DNA from: Alphaproteobacteria bacterium
Lineage (GTDB): Bacteria; Pseudomonadota; Alphaproteobacteria; ATCC43930; CGMCC-115725
Assembly: GCA_019240125.1 (NCBI GenBank)
Contig: JAFAYW010000142.1
Location: 1 to 33,380, forward strand
Length of the DNA stretch: 33,380 bases
Direction of reading: 5' to 3'
This document shows, piece after piece, positions 8,271 through 16,215 of the stretch. The notes under the pieces are model-generated. The model did not search any database and was not told the origin of the DNA. It saw nothing but the letters and a program-made list of their open reading frames with translations. The translations under genes were made by a program, and so were the position numbers. Within the stretch, counting starts at the first letter, position 1. Each line of letters begins with the position of its first letter.

Positions 8271-8999
8271 ATGATCGCTCTCTTCACTGATTTTGGATTG
8301 GCGGGCCCCTATACCGGGCAGATCCAGGCTGTGCTGCATCAGACCGCACCCGGCGTGCCGGTCATCTCGCTGTTCGCCGACGCACCGACGGGACAACCCA
8401 AGCCGTCCGCTTATCTGCTTGCCGCGTATGCGGGCTGGTTTCCCGCCGGCACGGTCTTTGTGGGAGTCGTCGACCCGGGTGTCGGGAGCGAGCGGCGGGC
8501 CATTATCGTCGAGGCCGACGGTCGGTTCTTTGTCGGACCGGATAACGGCTTGTTCGAAATAGCGCGTCGACGCGTTGACACCTCGCGTGTCTGGCAGATC
8601 GGCTGGCGCCCCGCCGCGCTGTCGGCGAGCTTTCACGGCCGCGACCTGTTTGCCCCTGTCGCGGCCCGGCTGGCGACTGGCGAGTTGCCCTCGCTGTTCG
8701 GGGGACCGATCGAGCCACTTCATTGGCTCGAATGGCCGGACGACCTGCCGGAGATCGTCTATATCGATCATTATGGTAATGCGCTGAGCGGCCTGCGCGG
8801 TGCCAGTGTCGCCGCGGATGCCGCGTTGCTGATCGGCGAGCACCGCATCCGGCCGGCCCGAACCTTCTCCGCGGTCCCGGAGGGCGCGCCCTTCTGGTAC
8901 ATCAACTCCAACGGCCTGGTCGAAATCGCGGTCAATCGCGGACGCGCCGATCGAACGCTCGCGCTTGGCATCGGCAGCCCGATCGTCGCCGTGGCCTGA
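8271..8999 (+). CDS. SAM hydroxide adenosyltransferase (DUF62 family)
   Basis: A 242-residue member of the family related to fluorinase and chlorinase that hydrolyses S-adenosylmethionine to adenosine and methionine. Visible signatures are ALFTDFG at the N-terminus (D7), VVDPGVGSERR (D68 and R75), FVGPDNG, SFHGRDLFAPVAA (H122), YIDHYGN and the C-terminal NSNGLVEIAVNRG. D68, R75 and H122 fit the Asp-Arg-His triad reported for the family. The start at 8271 gives the canonical N-terminus, although no good ribosome site precedes it; an 11-codon frame (8238-8274) ends in an ATGA overlap with this start. The physiological role, SAM balance or waste disposal, is not clear from context. Confidence 0.87.
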   Translation: MIALFTDFGLAGPYTGQIQAVLHQTAPGVPVISLFADAPTGQPKPSAYLLAAYAGWFPAGTVFVGVVDPGVGSERRAIIVEADGRFFVGPDNGLFEIARRRVDTSRVWQIGWRPAALSASFHGRDLFAPVAARLATGELPSLFGGPIEPLHWLEWPDDLPEIVYIDHYGNALSGLRGASVAADAALLIGEHRIRPARTFSAVPEGAPFWYINSNGLVEIAVNRGRADRTLALGIGSPIVAVA

Positions 9000-9027
9000 G
9001 AGGATCGCTCAGGAGAGGATCGCTCAG
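8998..9027. repeat. perfect 15-bp tandem duplication spanning both convergent stop codons
   Basis: GAGAGGATCGCTCAG occurs at 8998-9012 and again, immediately adjacent, at 9013-9027. The first copy overlaps the SAM hydrolase stop and the second contains the EipB stop. It is the whole spacer between the two genes and is best explained as a recent slippage event. Confidence 0.85.
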
Positions 9028-9839
9028 CAGCCACCGGGCTTTTGCAGTGCCTCGATGTCGTCGAGCTTGGCTTTGATCGCGTAGTCCCCGTAATCGATCG
9101 TCATGTCGACCGAGACGCCGTTGTCGAGCAGCAGCATGCCGAGCTCGTAATCCGGCTTCTCGGCTTTCGGGTCAGCCGGGAAAAACGCCAACCGCACGCG
9201 CCAGCCGGGGTGGTTGAGCAGCGGGCTTTTTTTGGCGAGCTCCGGATCGGGATCGACCTTGGGCCCGATCACCGCCGATACCAGCACCGCGTTTTCAACC
9301 GTCGCGCCGTCAAAGATCTGCTTTGAGATGAACGTCTCGCCCGCTTTGGCCTTGTCGATCAGCATCATCGTGTGAAAGCTGGGGAACACCGTTCCCGCCG
9401 GCAGATCGAAGGATTTATCCGCCGGTTTCTCGAAAGTTACCGTACCGCCTTTGCCGGCACCGTCCAGCTTTGCCGAGCCCTTGATCTCCTCTTCGTCGCC
9501 GCCGTCGCGTGTCTCCTTCTGATTGAAGCGATAGCTGAGGCCGTCCTTGGCCTCCCATGTCACAAAATTGGATGAAATGCTGACATCCGCGGACTCGGCG
9601 TATGCCATCTTCAGCCGGTAACGCTGCTCGATCGTCCAGCCATCGCAGGTCTCGCCCCATTGATAGGCCATGGTGCCGCTTGCGCCGGTCACGCCGCCTT
9701 CGCCATTGGCGCGGCCGAGGCTCATCGAGTACAGCGCGCGGTGCGGCATGATATCCGCGGCATCGGTTGCGCCCGCGAACAGCAACAGCGCCGCGCCCGG
9801 AAGCAGCCGGCTTATCCGCAGCAACGACCGGACCGTCAT
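9024..9839 (-). CDS. eipB: EipB-family (DUF1849) periplasmic envelope-integrity protein
   Basis: A 271-residue secreted protein with signal peptide (MTVRSLLRISRLLPGAALLL..., cleavage near TDAADI). EipB of Brucella folds as a beta-spiral in the periplasm and is needed for cell-envelope integrity. Family features are PHRALYSMSLG after the signal, the GETCDGW segment (C65), LPAGTVFPSFHTMMLIDKA and the very C-terminal GGC (C271). The two cysteines match the conserved disulfide that links the two ends of EipB. The in-frame start 12 codons upstream (9875) is less likely, because the signal peptide begins at 9839. It is monocistronic, facing the SAM hydrolase and divergent from DAHP synthase. Confidence 0.86.
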   Translation of the reverse strand: MTVRSLLRISRLLPGAALLLFAGATDAADIMPHRALYSMSLGRANGEGGVTGASGTMAYQWGETCDGWTIEQRYRLKMAYAESADVSISSNFVTWEAKDGLSYRFNQKETRDGGDEEEIKGSAKLDGAGKGGTVTFEKPADKSFDLPAGTVFPSFHTMMLIDKAKAGETFISKQIFDGATVENAVLVSAVIGPKVDPDPELAKKSPLLNHPGWRVRLAFFPADPKAEKPDYELGMLLLDNGVSVDMTIDYGDYAIKAKLDDIEALQKPGGC

Positions 9840-10088
9840 CGAGTATATTCCTTTCGGGCGAAAAACGCGGCGCATCTATGCCGGCATGGGTGCGAGGCTG
9901 CAAGGCGTATGCCCGCTGGCTGCCCCAGGGTGCCGGCGACGCTTGTTCTACGCTTGGCGTCGCTGATCCGTCCCAAGCCGCGACAAAACCAGCGCGCGCG
10001 GGAGTTTTGACCTTGTGCCGCGAAAGCACTAAGTAGGGCTGACCGCGTGCCTCGATAAGGCCGTTCGGCGCGGTGGTTGAGGTGGATG

Positions 10089-11483
10089 ATGCTCGATAAA
10101 TGGACTCCGCAAACCTGGCGCGACCTGCCGATCAAGCAGGTGCCGGGTTACGCCAACGAAACCGCCCTCAATAATGTCGAGGAGACGTTGCGGCGCTTTC
10201 CGCCGCTGGTGTTTGCCGGCGAAGCCCGACGGCTGCGCGAGCGGCTGGCGGACGTCGCGGCCGGCAAGGCGTTTCTGCTGCAGGGCGGCGACTGCGCCGA
10301 GAGCTTCGCCGAGTTCCACCCCAACAATATCCGCGACACCTTCAAGGTGTTGTTGCAGATGGCCGTGGTTCTGACCTTTGGTGCCGCCTGCCCGGTGGTC
10401 AAGGTCGGGCGCCTCGCCGGCCAGTTCGCCAAGCCGCGTTCCTCCGACAGCGAGACGCAGAACGGCGTCACCCTGCCCTCGTATCGCGGCGATATCATCA
10501 ACGGGCTGGAGTTCGATGAGACCGGGCGCGAGCCCGATCCGCAGCGCATGGTACAGGCCTACAGCCAGTCGGCCGCGACGCTGAACCTGCTGCGCGCCTT
10601 TGCCCAGGGCGGCTATGCCGATCTGCACCGGGTGCACGCCTGGAACCAGGATTTCGTGGCCGACTCGCCGCAAGGCGAACGCTACCGGGAACTGGCCGAC
10701 CGGCTGACCGAGACACTCGACTTCATGGCGGCGTGCGGCCTCAACTCGGACACCACGCCGCAGATCCGCGAGACCGAGTTCTACACCTCGCACGAGGCGC
10801 TGTTCCTCGCCTACGAGGAAGCGCTGACCCGCATCGATTCGACAACCGGCGAATGGTACGACTGCTCGGCGCACATGGTTTGGATCGGCGACCGGACGCG
10901 CCAACTCGATGGTGCGCATGTCGAATTCATGCGCGGGATCAAAAATCCGATCGGCATGAAATGCGGCCCGAGCCTCGAGCCAGACGACATGCTGCGCCTG
11001 ATCGAACGCCTCAACCCGAAAAACGAACCCGGCCGCCTGACGCTGATCACCCGCATGGGCTCGGACCAGGTCGAAAAGAAATTGCCGCCGCTGATCCGCG
11101 CGGTGCGCCGTGAGGGTGCCAACGTGGTGTGGTGCATCGACCCGATGCACGGCAACACGATCTCGTCGTCGACTGGCTATAAGACACGCGTCTTTGGGCG
11201 CATTCTTGATGAGGTGCACAGCGCCTTTGCGGTACACCTTGCCGAGGGCAGCTATGCCGGCGGGGTGCATTTCGAACTTACCGGCCAGAACGTTACCGAA
11301 TGTATCGGCGGCGCCCAGGGGGTCAGCGAGGCGTCCTTGTCGGAAAACTACCTGACGCATTGCGACCCACGCCTCAACGCCAGCCAGGCCCTCGAACTCG
11401 CGTTTGAGATCGCCGAGGCGCTGAAGCGCGAGCGGCAGGGCAGCGGCCTCGGCAATCCCAGCCGTCTCGCCATCGCCTCCTAA
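10089..11483 (+). CDS. aroG: 3-deoxy-7-phosphoheptulonate synthase, class II (DAHP synthase)
   Basis: A 464-residue enzyme joining phosphoenolpyruvate and erythrose 4-phosphate at the entry to the shikimate pathway, of the class II (plant/Mycobacterium) type. Signatures are [87 protein letters not shown] and the substrate- and metal-binding [15 protein letters not shown] lies five bases before ATG 10089; the ATG at 10086 is too close to it. Length is normal for the class. It stands alone, divergent from eipB across a 249-bp spacer. The gene symbol follows common usage for this class; aroF or aroH are used elsewhere. Confidence 0.93.
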   Translation: MLDKWTPQTWRDLPIKQVPGYANETALNNVEETLRRFPPLVFAGEARRLRERLADVAAGKAFLLQGGDCAESFAEFHPNNIRDTFKVLLQMAVVLTFGAACPVVKVGRLAGQFAKPRSSDSETQNGVTLPSYRGDIINGLEFDETGREPDPQRMVQAYSQSAATLNLLRAFAQGGYADLHRVHAWNQDFVADSPQGERYRELADRLTETLDFMAACGLNSDTTPQIRETEFYTSHEALFLAYEEALTRIDSTTGEWYDCSAHMVWIGDRTRQLDGAHVEFMRGIKNPIGMKCGPSLEPDDMLRLIERLNPKNEPGRLTLITRMGSDQVEKKLPPLIRAVRREGANVVWCIDPMHGNTISSSTGYKTRVFGRILDEVHSAFAVHLAEGSYAGGVHFELTGQNVTECIGGAQGVSEASLSENYLTHCDPRLNASQALELAFEIAEALKRERQGSGLGNPSRLAIAS

Positions 11484-11528
11484 AGAGCTGGAGGGGAAGC
11501 TTCGCGTTCGTTTCGATGAGTTAGAATG

Positions 11529-11605
11529 TCGTCCCTGCGAAAGCAGGGACCCACGGGCGGGCTGACGAGTTGTTGACGGGTGGGTCCCTGCTTTCGCAGG
11601 GACGA
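11529..11605. repeat. REP-like element: 26-bp inverted repeat whose arms are each hairpins
   Basis: Arms 11529-11554 and 11580-11605 are perfect reverse complements with a 25-base centre. Each arm is itself an 8-bp hairpin: GTCCCTGC, a GAAA loop, GCAGGGAC on the plus strand. Elements with this text are dispersed in many alphaproteobacterial genomes. It lies in the 180-bp gap between DAHP synthase and the next gene, and may cap the upstream mRNA. Confidence 0.8.
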
Positions 11606-11663
11606 GTATAAATTTACCTGCCATGAGGCGCTCGTCGGCTTCGTAGGGATTGGGACCTTGCCG

Positions 11664-12773
11664 ATGGACGAACTCGCCGCCCGCACCGACAGCTATTTCC
11701 TCAAGACCAAGGCGATCGTCGGGGAGTTCGGCGACAAGTCGGCGACCTATGCGGTGTTCATGCGCCGGCCGGTGATCTGCGCGCCGCGTTTCGCGATCGA
11801 GTTTCTGGAAACCACCGCTGCGGCGCGCGGCACCAGCTTCGAGATCGAATTGCGCCATCCCGAAGGCAGCTGGGTCGGCTCCGGCGAGCCGCTGATGTAC
11901 ATCACCGGCCCGTTCTACCACCTCGTCGATCTCGAAACTGTACTGTTGCAAAAGATCGGCCCGGCCTGCGTCGCCGCCTACAACGCGGCTGCGATGTGCG
12001 CCGACCTGCCGAAGGTGGCGTTTCTCGCGATGGATGCGCGGCATTGCGCCGGCGCCGAGATGGCGCAACTGATGGCCTATGCCGCCTCGGTGGGCTCGGC
12101 GCATGCCCAGCGGGTCGATGGCGCGGTCGGGTTTGTCGGCTGCGCCACAGCGGCGAGCGCGCCGTTCTTCGGGCGCGAGGTCGGGCTCGGCACGATGCCG
12201 CACGCGCTGATCGGCTATGCCGGCTCGACCCTGCGCGCCGCCGAGATGTTCCGCGAGACCTTCCCCGAAGAGCCGCTCACAGTGCTCGTCGATTATTTCG
12301 GCCGCGAAACCAGCGATGCCGTCGAGGTCTGCCGCCGCTTTCCCGAACTGGCCGAGAAGGCGCAGCTCGCCTTTCGCATGGATACGCCGGGCGGCCGCTA
12401 TTGCGAGGGGCTCGATCTCGGCCGCTCCTACGATGTGCTGGAGCGGCATGCGCCGCAATCGATCCGCGGCTACCGCACCGAGGCGGAGCTGCGTTACCTC
12501 GTCGGCACCGGCGTGTCGGCGGCCGCGATCTGGACGATGCGGGCGATCTTGAACGACGCCGGCTTCCCGCGCGCCCGCATTGTAGCAAGCTCCGGCTTTG
12601 GCCCTGAGAAATGCCGCATCATGGCCGCCGCCAACGCGCCGATCGACGTGGTCGGCACCGGCTCTTACCTGCCGGATCGCTGGACCGAGACATATGCCAC
12701 CGCCGATATCATCGAATATGATGGGCAGCCGATGGTCAAAGTCGGCCGCGAATTCCTCCTGCGCAAACGCTGA
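11664..12773 (+). CDS. pncB: nicotinate phosphoribosyltransferase family protein
   Basis: A 369-residue protein that resembles the archaeal-type nicotinate phosphoribosyltransferases, which make nicotinate mononucleotide for NAD salvage. Supporting segments are ARTDSYFLKTKAIV at the N-terminus, LLQKIGPACVAAYNAA, FLAMDARHCAG, GAVGFVGCATAASA, a GTMPHALI segment, LTVLVDYFGRE and the phosphate-binding tail ending IDVVGTGSYLPD. The open frame extends back to 11580 through the palindromic repeat, which is not real coding. ATG 11664 is chosen; a TTG at 11658 has a better-spaced AGGGA. The gene is alone after aroG. I am confident of the family, less so that nicotinate is the base used. Confidence 0.78.
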   Translation: MDELAARTDSYFLKTKAIVGEFGDKSATYAVFMRRPVICAPRFAIEFLETTAAARGTSFEIELRHPEGSWVGSGEPLMYITGPFYHLVDLETVLLQKIGPACVAAYNAAAMCADLPKVAFLAMDARHCAGAEMAQLMAYAASVGSAHAQRVDGAVGFVGCATAASAPFFGREVGLGTMPHALIGYAGSTLRAAEMFRETFPEEPLTVLVDYFGRETSDAVEVCRRFPELAEKAQLAFRMDTPGGRYCEGLDLGRSYDVLERHAPQSIRGYRTEAELRYLVGTGVSAAAIWTMRAILNDAGFPRARIVASSGFGPEKCRIMAAANAPIDVVGTGSYLPDRWTETYATADIIEYDGQPMVKVGREFLLRKR

Positions 12774-12835
12774 TCGGCAGGCACGTGTCGCGCTGAGGTT
12801 GACGGTCGCGAGGGGCTGTGTTCGCCTCACCGGCC

Positions 12836-13558
12836 ATGAGCGATAACGAACCTCTCCACAACCTACTGGGGCAAACCGTCGGCGCTCCGGTCGAGGGCTG
12901 GTCGGCCCGGGCATTGCCGCCCAGAACCGCGATCGAGGGACGGTTCTGCGCGGTCGAGCCACTCGATCCGGCGCGCCATACGGCGGAACTGTTCGCGGCT
13001 AACGCGAAGGACCGCGACGGCCGTAACTGGACCTACTATCCCTATGGCCCTTTTGCCGAGTTGGCCGATTATCGGCGCTGGATCGAGGCGGCCTGCGCAG
13101 ATCCGCACCGGTTGTTTCACGCAATCCGCGACACGGCGAGCGGCAAGGCGGTCGGGGTGGCGGCGTATATCAATGCGCAGTCGGCGGTGGGGGTCGTCGA
13201 GATTGGCAGCCTGGTGTTCAGCCCTCTATTGCAGCGCCGGCCGGCGGCGACCGAGGCGATGTTCCTGATGATGCGCCGCGTGTTCGACGAGCTCGGCTAT
13301 CGCCGTTATGAATGGAAATGCGATTCGCTGAACGCGCCGTCGCGCGCCGCGGCGCAGCGCCTCGGGTTCCGTTATGAGGGCCTGTTCCGCCAGGCAACGA
13401 TCACCCGCGGCCGCAATCGCGACACGACGTGGTTCTCGATCATCGACGCGGAGTGGCCGGCGCTTCGCGAAGCGTTCGAGGCCTGGCTGGCTCCGGAGAA
13501 TTTCGATTCGGCCGGCCGCCAGCGGCGCTCGCTTGCGAGTTTCCGGCCGACCGCATGA
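12836..13558 (+). CDS. GNAT family N-acetyltransferase (RimJ/RimL-like)
   Basis: A 240-residue acetyl-CoA-dependent acetyltransferase. The N-terminal NLLGQTVGAPVEGWSAR... PPRTAIEGRF block, followed by LEPLDPARH-like text, is a common arrangement in RimJ/RimL-type proteins that acetylate amino groups of small molecules or protein N-termini. Later segments include VGVAAYINAQSAVGVVEIGSLVF, RRVFDELGYRRYEWKCDSLNAPSR and QRLGFRYEGLFRQ, the usual C-terminal GNAT motif. A GTG at 12818 is an alternative start. Its TGA overlaps the ATG of the MFS gene (ATGA, 13555-13558), so the two are translated together, which hints that the acetylated compound or its analogue is also exported. Confidence 0.84.
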   Translation: MSDNEPLHNLLGQTVGAPVEGWSARALPPRTAIEGRFCAVEPLDPARHTAELFAANAKDRDGRNWTYYPYGPFAELADYRRWIEAACADPHRLFHAIRDTASGKAVGVAAYINAQSAVGVVEIGSLVFSPLLQRRPAATEAMFLMMRRVFDELGYRRYEWKCDSLNAPSRAAAQRLGFRYEGLFRQATITRGRNRDTTWFSIIDAEWPALREAFEAWLAPENFDSAGRQRRSLASFRPTA

Positions 13559-14802
13559 GTGTTGCCACAAACCAGCGGGCGCCATCGCTGGCTCTGCTGG
13601 CGGCGGTGACAGCGATCGGCTTCGCGACGTTGCACATTGTCGTGCCAAGTCTGCCGCTGCTGTCGCAGATCTTCGAGAGCTCAGCCGCCGAAGCACAGCT
13701 TGTGCTGACGCTTTATCTTGTCGGCATCGCCCTCGGCCAGCTGTTCTATGGTCCGGTCTCCGACCGGTTCGGCCGTCGCCCGGTATTGCTTGGCGGGCTC
13801 GGCCTGTACCTCGCCGGCACGGTTGTATGCGGCGCGGCCTGGTCGTTACCTGTGCTGATCGTGGGCCGTGTCATGCAGGCTTGCGGTGCCTGCGCCGGTA
13901 TCGTCCTTGGCCGTGCGATCATTCGCGACGTGTACGACCGCGAGGCAGCGGCACGCGGGATCGCGATCGTCATGATGGCGATGACGCTGGCCCCAGCCGT
14001 TTCGCCCTCGGTCGGCGCATATCTCGCCGAGTGGGTCAGTTGGCGCGCCATCTTCCTGGTACTCGGCGTGGTCGGGACTGCGGTGCTGCTGCTGGTTTAT
14101 GCGCGCCTGCCCGAAACCAACGTGCGGCCTGCGCGTCTTGACCCCCTGCAGATGCTACGGGCGTACGCGATCCTCGCGCGCTCTCCACAATTTGCCGGGT
14201 TCGCGCTGTGCGGCGCCTGTGCCAGCGCCGCATGGTTCACCTTCTGCGCCAGCGCGCCGCATGTGCTGATCGAAACCTTGCATCGGCCGCCCAGCGCCTA
14301 TGGCGCGATGATCCTGTTGCCAATGGCGACGTATATGGCAGGCAACGCCGTCGCGGCGCGGTTCACGGTGCAGCTTGGTACCGCCGCCCTGATCATCGCT
14401 GGCCGCCTGCTGGCGTTCGCCGCGCTTATCGGTATGGCCCTATGGTACGGCTTGGCAGGGCTGGGGGCCTGGGGGCTTTTTCTGCCGATTGCGCTCGGCG
14501 CCATTGGCGATGGGTTGAGCCAGCCTGCGGCGATGGCGTCCGGGCTCAGCGTGCATCCCGAATTCGCCGGCACCGCCTCGGGCGTCATGGGGTTTCTGCA
14601 GATGACGACGGCCGCGATCGGCACCCTGGTCGTCGCCCTGCTGCCCTATGATTTCGCCACCAGCATGGTTACGGTCGTGACCGTATTTGTCGGGCTGGCG
14701 CTGGGCTTTGGCATCTTCGCGCTGCATCGGCAATCGCGCGCCTCGAATGCGTTGCTGCCAGACTTGCGCTTGCGCCCATTACGTCAGCATGGGGAGGGAT
14801 AA
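13555..14802 (+). CDS. Bcr/CflA-type MFS drug-resistance transporter
   Basis: A 415-residue inner-membrane transporter of the 12-helix major facilitator superfamily. The loop 2-3 motif is QLFYGPVSDRFGRRPVLL, and helix 5 carries APAVSPSVGAYLAEWVSWR, typical of the Bcr/CflA drug:proton antiporters. Helices run from about residue 15 (LALLAAVTAIGFATLHIVVP) to about 400. The frame is open back to 13429, but ATG 13555 overlaps the GNAT stop and gives the expected N-terminus. It is the middle gene of GNAT-MFS-fumarylacetoacetase; the last begins 2 bases after its stop. The exported compound is unknown. Confidence 0.88.
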   Translation: MSVATNQRAPSLALLAAVTAIGFATLHIVVPSLPLLSQIFESSAAEAQLVLTLYLVGIALGQLFYGPVSDRFGRRPVLLGGLGLYLAGTVVCGAAWSLPVLIVGRVMQACGACAGIVLGRAIIRDVYDREAAARGIAIVMMAMTLAPAVSPSVGAYLAEWVSWRAIFLVLGVVGTAVLLLVYARLPETNVRPARLDPLQMLRAYAILARSPQFAGFALCGACASAAWFTFCASAPHVLIETLHRPPSAYGAMILLPMATYMAGNAVAARFTVQLGTAALIIAGRLLAFAALIGMALWYGLAGLGAWGLFLPIALGAIGDGLSQPAAMASGLSVHPEFAGTASGVMGFLQMTTAAIGTLVVALLPYDFATSMVTVVTVFVGLALGFGIFALHRQSRASNALLPDLRLRPLRQHGEG

Positions 14803-14803
14803 G

Positions 14804-16120
14804 ATGATCGACGAGACACACGACGCTAAGCGGCAGAGTTGGGTTGCGTCGGCGAATGGGCATCCAGAATTTCCGTTGCAGAATCTACCGCTCGGGGTGT
14901 TCAGCCCACCCGGCCGCAGCGTTCCCAATGCACAGCCACGCGGCGGCATCGCCATCGGGGACATGATCCTCGATCTGCGCCTCGCGCTGGAGCTTGGCTG
15001 CTTCGAGGGCGCCGCCGCCACCGCCGCTGAGGCGGCCTCCGGTCACACGCTCAACGATTTCATCGCTCTGGGTTCGGGAGCACGGCGCGCCCTGCGGCAA
15101 CAGGCCTGCGCGCTGCTGTCGAGCGATGGCGAGAGCAAGGCCAAGCCGCTGGCTGACAAGCTGCTGCACCGCGCCAGCGATTGCTGGCTGCATGTCCCCA
15201 CAAAGATCGAGAATTTCACCGATTTCTTTGCCGGCATCAACCATGCCACCAATGGTGGCCGCCGCCGCGACCCGGCCAATCCCTTGACCCCGAACTATAA
15301 GTACGTGCCGGTCGCCTATCACAGCCGTGCGTCGTCGGTGCGCGAGTCGCACGCGACAGTGCAGCGGCCGCAGGGTCAGCGCAAACTGCCCGATGAAGCC
15401 GCGCCCACATTCGGCCCGTGCCGCAAACTCGACTACGAGCTGGAACTGGCGGTATGGGTAGGCCCTGGTAACCGGCAGGGCACCCCGATCCCGATTGAAC
15501 GCGCGGCCGACCATATTGTCGGGCTTGGCCTGGTCAATGACTGGTCGGCGCGAGACATCCAGCAATGGGAATCGGCACCGCTCGGTCCCTTCCTTGGCAA
15601 AAGCTTTGGCAGCACCGTCTCGCCTTGGATCATCACGATCGAGGCGCTGGCACCGTTCCGGGTGGCACAGCCCGAGCGGCCGGCGGGCGACCCGAAGCCT
15701 TTGCCGCATTTGTGGAACGATGCCGACCAGCAATCCGGCGCCTTCGATATCGCGCTCGAGGCGCTGATCCTGACGCGGCAGATGCGCGAGAGAAACCTAC
15801 CGCCACACCGCGTTTCACGCAGCAATACCACCGATCTTTACTGGACGCTCGCCCAGCTCGTGGCGCATCACACCAGCAACGGCTGCAATCTCGTGGCCGG
15901 CGACCTGTTCGGCAGCGGCACGATCTCCGGACCGACCGAAGCGGGCTGGGGCAGCCTCAGCGAACAAAGCCTTGACGGGACCAGGAGTTTCACGCTCAGT
16001 TCCGGGGAAACGCGGACGTTTCTTGAAGATGGCGATGAGGTTATCTTCCGGGCGCATGGCCGTCGCGAGGGCTATGCGACGATCGGATTCGGGGAATGCC
16101 GGGCGCGGGTGAGAGGTTAG
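14804..16120 (+). CDS. fahA: fumarylacetoacetase
   Basis: A 438-residue enzyme that hydrolyses fumarylacetoacetate to fumarate and acetoacetate in the last step of tyrosine/homogentisate breakdown. It has the two-domain layout: an N-terminal SH3-like domain (SWVASANGHPEFPLQNLPLGVF) and a catalytic FAH domain with YVPVAYHSRASSV, FGPCRKLDYELELAVWVG (metal-binding acidic residues), LVNDWSARDIQQWE, PLGPFLGKSFGSTVSPW and the SNGCNLVAGDLFGSGTISGP loop. GGGAGGG lies about six bases before ATG 14804. It starts 2 bases after the MFS stop. Homogentisate dioxygenase and maleylacetoacetate isomerase are not in the window, so the placement is unusual. Confidence 0.93.
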   Translation: MIDETHDAKRQSWVASANGHPEFPLQNLPLGVFSPPGRSVPNAQPRGGIAIGDMILDLRLALELGCFEGAAATAAEAASGHTLNDFIALGSGARRALRQQACALLSSDGESKAKPLADKLLHRASDCWLHVPTKIENFTDFFAGINHATNGGRRRDPANPLTPNYKYVPVAYHSRASSVRESHATVQRPQGQRKLPDEAAPTFGPCRKLDYELELAVWVGPGNRQGTPIPIERAADHIVGLGLVNDWSARDIQQWESAPLGPFLGKSFGSTVSPWIITIEALAPFRVAQPERPAGDPKPLPHLWNDADQQSGAFDIALEALILTRQMRERNLPPHRVSRSNTTDLYWTLAQLVAHHTSNGCNLVAGDLFGSGTISGPTEAGWGSLSEQSLDGTRSFTLSSGETRTFLEDGDEVIFRAHGRREGYATIGFGECRARVRG

Positions 16121-16215
16121 AGACCGAAGAATTCGGCCGAACCGGGAGCGGGATTTACCATTCGTCAACCTAAGTCATTTTAACTAAATCCGTGGTACCC
16201 CCCGGAGCGGTGACG

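Noticed and set aside
8238..8274. 11-codon leader ORF ending in ATGA overlap with the SAM hydrolase start
   Set aside because: It has no ribosome site, and so short a frame is expected by chance; noted only as a possible coupling device.
10007..10035. TTGACC with 17-base spacing to TAAGTA upstream of DAHP synthase
   Set aside because: The -35 is good but the -10 matches the consensus at only two positions, so the promoter is not supported.
11580..11663. N-terminal extension of the nicotinate phosphoribosyltransferase frame (GPCFRRDEYK...)
   Set aside because: It is translation of the palindromic repeat, a common annotation artefact; the family N-terminus begins near 11664.
10029..12962. A 977-codon minus-strand open frame
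   Set aside because: It lies antisense to DAHP synthase and the nicotinate phosphoribosyltransferase gene and crosses the palindromic repeat; its composition is that of a shadow frame.
16170..16184. CtrA-like TAA-N7-TAA site before the histidine kinase operon
   Set aside because: It does not contain the full TTAA-N7-TTAA core; the region is simply AT-rich.
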